DNA of 64,000 nucleotides from contig CANTFL010001353.1 of NCBI GenBank assembly GCA_947650285.1, positions 1 through 64,000 of the forward strand, written 5' to 3'. Under the pieces are notes generated by a model. The model was not told the origin of the DNA. It did no database searches and saw nothing but the letters and a program-made list of their open reading frames with translations. This document shows, piece by piece, positions 25,544 to 34,541 of this stretch (the first letter of the stretch is position 1; the number at the start of each line of letters is the position of its first letter). A program made the position numbers and the translations under genes. Source of the DNA: Hyaloperonospora brassicae (taxonomy: Eukaryota; Oomycota; Peronosporomycetes; Peronosporales; Peronosporaceae).

Positions 25544-25562
25544 TCTCTCTACGCTTGACAGG
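25544..25562 (+). repeat. Left flanking direct repeat (target-site-duplication-like) of the SINE-like insertion
   Basis: TCTCTCTACGCTTGACAGG matches 25889-25907 (TCTCTCTACTCTCGACAGG) at 17 of 19 positions. Confidence 0.6.
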
Positions 25563-25888
25563 ACCGACTCCATTGGCTTAGTGGTACCGACCCCAGTGGC
25601 CGAGTGGTAGACCACTAGAATTGATACCGGGGGGTACCTGGATCGATACCCTGGTGGGAGGTTTGATTACAGGGCCCCGGAGATCGTCTAATATGGGACG
25701 AGTAGCCATACAATGGGTGGCTGCGTAACCGGGTCGCACCTCAGGGTATGTAGTGCCGGGAGCTGGAGGCCCCCTAAGCCGAAAATACTCATCGTGTAAT
25801 TAGGGGTGCGGTTCTTGTAAGGAGTTCAAACTGAGTCACAGTACTCGCAGACCACCCTAGGGTGATCTGAAGGACCGCGCGGCATAAA
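25563..25888 (+). mobile_element. SINE-like element with tRNA-type Pol III promoter boxes
   Basis: The 326-bp segment sits between 19-bp imperfect direct repeats. It has a box A (TGGCCGAGTGG, 25597-25607) and a box B (GGATCGATACC, 25640-25650) whose start-to-start spacing of 43 bp is that of a tRNA gene. A second box A-like sequence (TGGCTTAGTGG, 25574-25584) and a weaker box B-like sequence (about 25617) repeat the pattern 23 bp upstream, again about 43 bp apart. The 3' end is GGCATAAA just before the second direct repeat, a short A-rich tail. tRNA-derived SINEs have this layout. It does not fold as a proper tRNA, so I do not call a tRNA gene. Confidence 0.55.
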
Positions 25889-25907
25889 TCTCTCTACTCT
25901 CGACAGG
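25889..25907 (+). repeat. Right flanking direct repeat of the SINE-like insertion
   Basis: Partner of 25544-25562, 17 of 19 bases identical. Confidence 0.6.
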
Positions 25908-26226
25908 GTTTACGGGAGGGCTGAAGGTGTTGGAATATGCTTAATGAGACGAGGCGCAAGTGTTATGCGGGAAAGGAAATTATATGTATTTCCATCAGGT
26001 CGTTAGGTGGACGTGGGTATGGGAAGCTGTAGAGTTCCGTTAGTTGAAGTAGCTCTGTGACATATTGCTAACGTTTAATATATCTTAGTCTTTAATTTAC
26101 CTCAAGGCACTGAGGTGTTAGGAACGGAATTTCTATAAAAGGCCCTCTAGGATGCATGATCCTGTGCACATTGACAAAGGGAGTACAGGTCTGGGTACAG
26201 TTGACGGCGGTGTCCAGCGTTAAGTT

Positions 26227-26418
26227 TCTTCCTTCGATCCCTTGGATGCTTATCTTGTCGACAGGTTCCAGGAAGGTTCCTTGTTGCTTGCACCGGGAAC
26301 AAAGGATGACGCGAACGTACCTAAGCGTATATTACGGGACTTCGGGGCGTCCGGCGCGGCGGCGTACATCGTGGTGGCTGGAGGGATAGAGGCTAGAGAG
26401 AGGCGTGTAGATGGATAG
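26227..26418 (+). pseudogene. Unrecognised coding-like fragment
   Basis: This GC-richer patch carries a 63-codon open frame with protein-like composition (SSFDPLDAYLVDRFQEGSLL, later PKRILRDFGASGAAAYIVVA). It has no ATG at its start and ends in TAG at 26416-26418. A TATA-like TATAAAAG lies 93 bp upstream at 26134-26141. It may be an internal piece of a retroelement or a dead gene; I do not recognise the family. Confidence 0.25.
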
Positions 26419-26530
26419 GAACCCGTCCAGAACTTACGGATGCCGCGAAGCACTCGTCGGATGCCTGAGCTAGCACCAGCTAGCTCAAGCCTTCCGGGAG
26501 GGCGTTACCCTAACCCGACCAGGTTCGTTG

Positions 26531-29500
26531 GTTTTAATTATAATCAAAGTGCTAAGATCCTTGTTTGTTTATAAGCAGTATAAACATACTAATTTGATAC
26601 GGTTATTACCTACTGATTTAACTGTGCTTACGCTCCAACTTTAACTCCTACAGATTTACAATCATTTTATCGTGTAGTAATTTAAACTAATGGATAATTT
26701 ATAATTATTATAGCTATACATACTTCATAATGAGTAATTGCAGGTTTGGATAAACATGCTAGATGTGAGTATTTATATTCTTGTTGCGCGTTTATTCCCT
26801 TTATTATGATAGGGTAAGTAGTAGGTTCAGGAATTGCTAAAGCGTTCATTCAAGCGAATTCATTTACTATTACAATGTGCATGTATATAAGTGATGCATC
26901 AAATTTACATCGAAATTATTACAGTGAAGTAAAATAGATCAATCGGCTCTGTTACGCTATAATTCGCGATCAAGTTCGGTTCTTTTCGTTGATTACATTG
27001 TTCATTTCGATTGTTTTAGTTTTTCATCTTCTGGTGCATTTTATATTTCGAGATTGCGTGGTGCGCTCTATATATTTCCTCGTATTTCCAGATGCGTTGG
27101 GATATACATATGCTGTTTAATGGACCAATTCGAGTTATAGGCTACATCACATTGATTCCATGCAAGAAAACAGATGTGGACCAACTACGCATGTGTCGAG
27201 AGGTCCGGAAGTCAAAAGGGGGGGATTAAAACATGCAAAAAAGATAGGAGTCGACCAGGCTCATGATGATGCATGAAGATTACCGCTACAAATTTAGCGC
27301 CACGATTTCCAAAATGCGACATGCGTTATCATCCCTTCGTCTTGAAATTCGATCTTTGCGAAAGTCTTTCATTGCATAATTGGCGAACTTTACACCTTCA
27401 TTTCGAAGACATATTATATGTAAATCTACTGTTTTGGATATAGGTGACCCACAATGGCAAGACTTTTCGCACCGGGTTCATCTTGATTTCACCGTTGACA
27501 GTACAGTTTAAAAACTGTTTCTGTCCAAATTAGCATTGCAATCACCACTAAAAACGTTTAAACACATATATACCATCGGTGCCAGGCAAGACAAGCACAA
27601 ATTGCAGTTTTATATGTCAAAGGAGGAATACATGAAGGATAATGTATCTATCAAGAATAAACAATATGGTTAGGACAATGAGAGTGTTACCGACACAAAT
27701 AGACGAGTAGCATACAAGAGGTAGAACGATGACGAAGCGCATGCATATTAAAGATGAACCTGTGACTTATAGACTGTCAAGACTCCTCGTTCGGCTACAA
27801 AGTCACTGTTTGCTGCTTCAATATTGTATTATATTGAAGTTAATTAGGATGTTACACGATATAAAACAAGCGACTGAACTAGTGGTTAACTCGAGAGAAT
27901 AGGTTCAGAGTAGCAAAATCATTTTTGCGCAAAGGACCCAAGTCGATCCTTAGCCATTGCTCGATCTTGACGTCCCCGCAGACTAGCTACCTCAGGTGCA
28001 CACTACGCCAGGACCGTATGTGCTATAAGCATGGAAGTTCATACCAGTAGACTTGTTTATTAGGGTAACTAAAAATTCTGTAGCGTTGCTCCCTGCCAGA
28101 GGAAGTCTGATGCTCATTAGCCAGTAATTGGATGGATTAGAAGTACGACATAAAAAATCTTCGACTAGATCAACAAAGAACCAATCTTGAGGGTCATCTT
28201 GTATTAAACACGACGGCTCTAAAGTCAGCTTTAATCAGAAAGCGGTAGGGTTTTGGCAAAAAGAGTAACAATTTCAACGAGCAACTATCCAGAGAATCAG
28301 TAGCTCGAAATAATACCTACGAATTTTAACAAGCATCTTAACTCTTATGGCGTTTGATTACGAACTAGTTTTTTTTCTTCATTTTGCAACGGCGATACGA
28401 CTCCTTCTAAGCACGTCGGTTTTAGGCATTATTCCTTTTGGAGTACAACATAATTAGAACCTTTCTGGATAGCTGATACGTGTCCGCTCTTAGCAAACGT
28501 ACTTAGTACTACTGAGTTTTGGAGCCGGTATGTCACAGAGCTCACGTACCCATAAATTCTTGGTTGTACTACCAAAGTGTACAACCGTTACAGATTCCAT
28601 CGCGGCGTAGATGGCGTCATCGGCGTCTAAGGTTTAACTAAGCGAGATTAAGCTTATAATTTAAAGTTGCTTGCTTGGCCGAATGAAAATGTAAAGTGGA
28701 GCCGCCATGGCCGAAATGACTAGACGAAGGTGAAAGAGGTACGACGTGGTTTGTTCATGGCGACCCGTCAAGCTTGACTGATTGACTCGTCAAGTAGGAG
28801 CACCTTGCAGTGACTCTCATTTGCCAATGGGTGTGTTCAACTTCCATGTCATTCTATTGACCTCTGCGATGCACCTGTCGCGCTTTCGCGTGGCAAAGCC
28901 AGCACCATGAATAGGAGCGACCTACTGAGAACAGGTGTCGTGGCGAATAGAGGATAAGCCATACATCTGCAACTATGCCCTTTGAACTTCATACTGGGTC
29001 TTCATTCCCATGACAGTATCGCCCAGTCTACTTATTAGACTTCAACCGCGTTAGCGACTTCATCACTAATAAAAAACAGGTAGCTACCTGACATTTCTTC
29101 AACTTTTGCGGCCCCTGCTGCTCTGCAATCTCACAGATCCTCACAGGACACTTAACGATCTAATGCCCTTGTGCGATAGAGTAGTGGCGCGTTGGAATTC
29201 TGCTTCAGGTTCGTTCTTAATTCACTGCGATTACTAGTATGGTTGCTTGACCTAAACTGTGCGTGGCCGGAAAGTGCGATGAGAACTATACACAGGCATT
29301 GGGTTAGTGTCGTAGAACGCGTGATCGAGGCGTCGATCTACAGTATTTGGTCACATGACGCGAAGTAACAAAAGTAGCGGGTGAGTTTGGCGTTTCGCAA
29401 AAAGCGAAATGCACTCGAAAGAAACTTTGTGGAAAAGTATTACGCCAACTTACGGACGCTATTAGCACTCTTCACAGTAGGTGTATAGCCGAAAGCGATG

Positions 29501-31128
29501 TTACTGGCAAATTTGAGCGATCGAGGCCCGGCTGGTGGCTTTCGGAGACCAGTTGGCTCTCAGTCGCGAGTGCAATACTTTCTCCGCGGGTAATGACGAA
29601 TATGTCGAGCGTCAAGCTCATTTTGGACATGTCTAGAAGTGGCATGTTCAAGCTAAGTGTCGAGGCATCCTGAATGAGCACCGAGGCTGTTGAAAAGAAT
29701 GGGAGTTGGGCTTTTTTACGCACCCCAAACAAATGTGTATAGACGATAGCGAACTCTACACGATGACAGCACGCCGTGTGCGAGAAGCTGTTTTGACGAA
29801 CAAGCCATTCGTTCTCGAGTAAACTTGCTACAAGAAGCTAGTGAGCATTGGTTTGCTGCAATTTCTGACCAACACATTAACATGTGTGTATATCGAGAAC
29901 GCTGAGAGAAATGCATTGTTGCGATAAGTACCTACGTTAATGAGACACTGCTGACAGTTACGAAACAATTTCAGTGCATAACGCTATCACCGATATAAAC
30001 AATCCGTCAGTAAATAACCTGGGAAAGACACATACGTTGTGAGTATGCACACAATTATACCGACGGTTCTGGGGGGGGGGGTGATTGACCAAGAAGCACA
30101 TAGCGGACAACAGTTTTACAATTGTGTGCAGTTTGTACAACGATTGGAGACGAAGTCAGCGATCTCAACGATATGGATGAAGAGTTGCCAAGTATTGATG
30201 AGGACGGAATATAACCGATAAACACGTATCGTCAAAAGCGGGTAGTTTGCTGAGTTCTCTCGCTGTAGCAGACTCTGTGTATCGTATGCTGCTCTTGGAG
30301 TTTCCAAGCGCTCCTTTTCGCCAACGCCAACTGACTGGGGATTGGATATACGAATTTCGATACATTTGCGAGGAACTATTGCGTTGCATCTTGAGATGAA
30401 GCAAAGCTACTGCCCGAGGATTGCTGCATATTTGTATTTGCAACGCCAATTATGCCTCTAACAACATACGACACAACGCTCAGTACACAGGGGGTGTTAC
30501 TACAGACGGGATAACGGTGACATGGTATCGAGAAGCAAGGTGGCTTGTCAACAGTGGAGGCGGAACCAACTGCGGCGTCTATAGTAAGAACGCATATGCT
30601 TGTTTTGCGAGAGGTACTTGAAAACTGGAGTGAAGTGTGGTACGTCAATGGCATAATTTGTGGAATATAGTAGGCGGCGCTTGAATAGCTTACAGGCGAT
30701 GGACCGTCTGCTGTACCTAATCATGTCGGACAGGGTCCATGAGCTTACACGCGAGGAATAAAGTACAAGTACCTAGATGCATCGAATACTTTGTATTCCA
30801 GCAGATTTCATGACAAACGTAGTGCCAGCACCTAGCGTGGAGGCTAAAGGATTTGGCCTGGTTAAGCAGAAGTTAGCGGGGTGCAGCCAAAGCAAATTTG
30901 AGTCGGCGGTATGTGAGCAATTAAGCTTGTAGCATTTAGTTTGCAGACCCTGCAAGATATCGAACGGGCGCGAGTTTGAACGATGTTTAAACAATGCCAC
31001 AATGTAGATGAAGTAAACATGCACAACAGGATTCGATGGAGAAGTGCTAAAAAGTGAGAGAAGGTGAAAAGGTAGGGAAAGGGCTCGTGCAGGAGCGAAA
31101 GAGAAAACTTGTCAGTGTGTTATTACAA
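26531..31128. other. AT-rich desert grading into GC-richer DNA near 28.5-31 kb, no supported gene
   Basis: 26.5-28.5 kb is AT-rich and stop-dense. From about 28.5 kb base composition becomes more even and scattered frames of 60-95 codons appear on both strands (for example 29472-29732 - and 30376-30654 -). None is recognisable or starts convincingly. A run of 11 G lies at 30071-30081. Confidence 0.45.
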
Positions 31129-31276
31129 TTTGCACTTGTCCTTACAGCTATGGTCGCTCTTCTTTATCACTGCATATCACACCACAAGTGGCATTAGTGT
31201 GATATGCATTTGCCCTGGCAGCTACCGTCGCTCTTCTCCATCGTTGCATATCACACCGCTTGCGGCATTCCTACTA
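31129..31276 (+). repeat. Imperfect tandem duplication, two 74-bp units
   Basis: Units 31129-31202 and 31203-31276 share GTCGCTCTTCT and TGCATATCACACC cores. In the same frame they read FALVLTAMVALLYHCISHH and YAFALAATVALLHRCISHR, so the amino-acid similarity is kept. This hints that a hydrophobic leader was duplicated just upstream of a secreted-protein locus. Confidence 0.6.
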
Positions 31277-31282
31277 CAAAAC

Positions 31283-31745
31283 ATGTATCGCGGTTTAATT
31301 GCGTTTGCTCTTTCTGCTTACATCATGCTGTTGTCGCAACGGAGCGATCGAGCACATGTGCAAACAGCGCTGTCCCAATTCACACGCTTTAGTACGCATC
31401 GACGTGTACACGACGCAATGGTCAGACGTACATGCCAGCACGAATGCCAATGGGTCGTACCACACACTGTCGATGGACCGCCAGGCCACCATGCGATACT
31501 TGCGGCAAAGAAAAAACCAGTTGTCCAGCCTGATCCATCACCCTCCATCCCTTCTCGAAAAGCATCTGCTCGTGTTCCTCCAGGATTGTTGTGCTCCTGT
31601 CGGCTCGAAAATCTCGTTTTTTTGTCTGCATACGCAGTTTCAAACTTATGGAACGCTAGTGGTCCAGCTGCCGTGTCTATCCGATTTGCAGCACGCACAT
31701 GTGTACAAAGCCTCTGCTCGTGGAGACACGACCCACTTTCGTTAA
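31283..31745 (+). pseudogene. Candidate secreted-protein gene or pseudogene, unrecognised
   Basis: An ATG at 31283 opens with a signal-peptide-like stretch (MYRGLIAFALSAYIMLLS). In the neighbouring frame an open run from about 31299 to TAA at 31743-31745 has strongly protein-like composition (RIDVYTTQWSDVHASTN, LSSLIHHPPSLLEKHLLVFL). Its first ATG is at 31356. The two halves would join only across a frameshift or a small unseen intron. The run ends 94 bp before the start codon of the effector-like gene on the same strand. It could be a broken neighbour effector or simply a chance frame; a 309-codon antisense frame crosses the same DNA. Confidence 0.3.
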
Positions 31746-31839
31746 TTTTTCGCCACTGCAGTATCGAATTCGCTCGACGTGCGACAATAGCTGCCCAGAG
31801 ACCCCCTGTCCCCGCCATACACTGCGACCGACCACCGCG

Positions 31840-32802
31840 ATGACCAAGTGCCACCGTCTCCTCATATCTGCACTCGCTGTGATTGCTAGCGATACTGCCC
31901 TGCTGGCTTGTGCGGCTGACGCAGTGTCTCCAGTCACTTCCTTGGACCACACGCAAGCGGATGAGTCGAACGTGCAAGTGAATCGATTGAATGAAAGCGC
32001 GAATGATGCTGGTGGTGAAGAAAGAGTGCCCAACTTTCTTTTGCCGTTCATCGAAAGGTTTGGCGTTGACTGGAAGAAAGTGCAAAACAGGATTGCTCGG
32101 ATTGGAGAAGAATCTGCTTGGAGCAAGTACAAGGGTGCCTGGCGCAAGGAAAACAAGGCCAGTGAGGAGGAGGTTACCTCGATAACGGGACTGGATGATA
32201 GGTGGAAGAAGAACGAGGAAGATTTGGCGAAGTTCCTGGCCCTTCATAAGAAAGCGGACGAGGCTGTGAAAGCGGAAGAGTCAAAATGGTTGCAAGCGAA
32301 AGCAATCTGGGACAGGGAACAAGCAGCCTGGAGGACGAAGAAAACAATCTGGCAGAGACTGTTTTCTACGAAGAAGCCTGTGAAGTGGGATCCGACTGCC
32401 TTGGCGGAGAGGCGTGCTGCCATGGATAAGGTGGTGGATGCCCATGATGAGAAACAAGAAGTTTTACGTCAAAAAGCAAGGTGGACGGACCAAGAAAAAC
32501 AGTCAGTGCACGAACTTTCGCATTTGCAGAAACAGGTGGCCGAAGAGGAGGTTAAGCAAAATCTGGCCAGGTTCACGACACTGAAAGAGGACGATGTTAC
32601 CGTGGACAAATACGGAGAACTACTGGATCTGGACCCGTCGACCGTCAAGTCATACGTACGCGGGAAGATTTCTCCCCAAGACTTTTCCCGAATGGGGCCG
32701 GAGTACAGGAGATTCTTGTACTACGAGAAATTCTACGAAAAAGGATCCGAAGGGGTCGATAATTTCATTGCTCTTATGCATCGACCGTCAGAGTGGTGGT
32801 AG
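31840..32802 (+). CDS. Secreted RXLR/EER-like candidate effector
   Basis: The 320-residue protein starts at the ATG at 31840; the frame is open upstream, but this methionine directly precedes a signal peptide (TKCHRLLISALAVIASDTALLACA). A short Ser/Asp/Gln-rich leader follows with RLNE at residues 49-52 and GEER at 59-62. This is the spacing of the RXLR...EER translocation leader of oomycete effectors, but with a non-canonical first motif, as seen in downy mildews. The rest (64-320) is charged, helical and Trp-rich (SKWLQAKAIW, AAWRTKKTIW) and ends with an aromatic segment (YRRFLYYEKFYEKG). No WY-fold could be confirmed by eye. In the family, such proteins are exported into host plant tissue; a host target is unknown. 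The gene has no intron and lies at the border between the repeat desert and the gene-rich block. Confidence 0.7.
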   Translation: MTKCHRLLISALAVIASDTALLACAADAVSPVTSLDHTQADESNVQVNRLNESANDAGGEERVPNFLLPFIERFGVDWKKVQNRIARIGEESAWSKYKGAWRKENKASEEEVTSITGLDDRWKKNEEDLAKFLALHKKADEAVKAEESKWLQAKAIWDREQAAWRTKKTIWQRLFSTKKPVKWDPTALAERRAAMDKVVDAHDEKQEVLRQKARWTDQEKQSVHELSHLQKQVAEEEVKQNLARFTTLKEDDVTVDKYGELLDLDPSTVKSYVRGKISPQDFSRMGPEYRRFLYYEKFYEKGSEGVDNFIALMHRPSEWW

Positions 32803-34541
32803 TGTCGTGTACACAGAAGTACGGGCATTCTTCCAAGAATTGAGGGGCGGCGAACATCGTAGCTCAGCGAAAGACAGTTAGTTGTGCGCTCAATATAACT
32901 CACGACGTTGACAATCACAACCTTTGTCTTGCTCGCGTGAGCTAGTGGCTCGCGTGGATAGTCATGTGTCGGCGATGGCTCGACCCCCAGTCAATTTGAT
33001 CTCGAAGTGTATGTAACATAGCGAGATCTAGCTCCCTCTCAGTAGGAAACAAAACGTTTCTCGCATCGACCGCGATGGTATTCAGGGACCACAAAGTTGC
33101 ACAGTGCACATGAGCAAAGCCTTCCGCACTACCACGTAATAAACGCAAGCGTTTGCGCTGCCAGTCGATGCAGCCTTTTCACTGGTCCTGCAACAAAAAA
33201 TCCGTCTACAGTTCAACAGCATTGTTCACTCACTATTTTGCGCGCGGCATCCGACACCAGGGCAACGTTCGTCGCGACCAGCGCGACATTCGTAGCATCC
33301 GTTGACCGGTACGTATACATTAGTGGTTAGCGATGCTACCGCACGATCGTCTTGCGACACTCAACGTCACGAAAAAGACCACAATCAAAGCAACCGGTCA
33401 TCCACATTCTTCTTGCCTCTTGTCACGAACATCGCCGCGCCCTCACGACAAAGTAAGTTGCGATCTTTTCACAACGTGTTGCAATACTGCCAGCAGGTAA
33501 CGACAACGCATGTCGTAATCGACTTTCTACGACCAGCATGAAGAGGCACATGTTTCCAGCGGGTCGTAAGCGCACGTAGCGAGTCGCGACTGTCATGACA
33601 CTTGACTCGGTTTATCGCACAATATGTCCGAACAAGTCTACATACAGACGCTGAGGGCTTTCGATCGCGGATGTAGCTGTCAAAACTATTGGAAATCGAC
33701 GAATACAAAAGCAAGTCGGTCGTCGCTTTGACGCGGGCCTGTACCTCGTGTTACGCAAATCGTGTAGCTGGTACATGGGCATACCGAGCAATAGCGCTCA
33801 ATCGCACACTACTAAGATCCCAAAAGAGAGCGATCAGGGAACTGCAGCATCAGTTATATTTCGCTTTGCTGCGGCACTCGTTACCACAACCGATTCGCAC
33901 ATTACTCAGGCGGACTGCACGCTCCAGCGAAGCCGGTGGTACACGTATTGGATCATATAGGACACGTGCTTTGACGAGATGTGGAAAGCAAGTGACCGCT
34001 ACTAGTCTGGTGGGTATCGTGCTCCACTTGCAGTTGATGCGACGGTACCGCGGTTCCACTTCGACGCCAACAAGTCAACTTTACATGTCGAGCATGGACC
34101 ACTTCCTGTTGCAAAGCGCGATAAAACCCATCGTCAATAGAATCCTGTGGTCGGGTAATTATTTCTTTGTGAGGTGTACGTGCGTATACAGGACGTTGAG
34201 TCGTAAACTCGAGAGGCAGTAGCTGACGGCTTTTGTTTCGAAAAGAAACAAACACAGCGGTAGCTGACCTTCCACGTATGCGGCAAGAGATCGTTGTTTG
34301 CGTGTGCAAATGGAAAGAGTCTTACAAGTGGTAGCAGTAGTCTTCCATGCCCAGTCACAACTCTTTCGTCAAGCTGAGCTACTTCTCTGGTCTTGCGCAA
34401 TGGTAACAAGCAAGCTGTACCGTCCGCTATTCACTCTTGTCTTTCAACCATGTTTAAACTTCAGTTTCGATAACTCATGCCACCAACGCATCGACATTCA
34501 AAGTATCAAATTTGCGCACCGCTTGCTCGCGTTCAAGTGAC
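32803..34541. other. Intergenic region between the effector-like gene and VPS16
   Basis: 1.7 kb between convergent genes. Frames up to 177 codons occur (33689-34222 +), but this one starts at TTG and matches nothing. I see no RNA gene or repeat of note. Confidence 0.5.

Noticed and set aside
25597..25660. tRNA gene
   Set aside because: Box A and box B are present at tRNA spacing, but acceptor and anticodon arms do not pair properly; a SINE-like element fits better.
31109..31843. 244-codon plus-strand frame
   Set aside because: It has no ATG at its start and Arg/Pro/His-rich random-looking composition; the better protein-like signal is in the neighbouring frame.
31318..32247. 309-codon open frame on the minus strand
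   Set aside because: It runs antisense through the effector-like gene, lacks a recognisable domain, and its composition follows from the sense codons.
33689..34222. 177-codon plus-strand frame
   Set aside because: It starts at TTG, has no domain, and lies in an intergenic stretch with many equal-quality frames on both strands.
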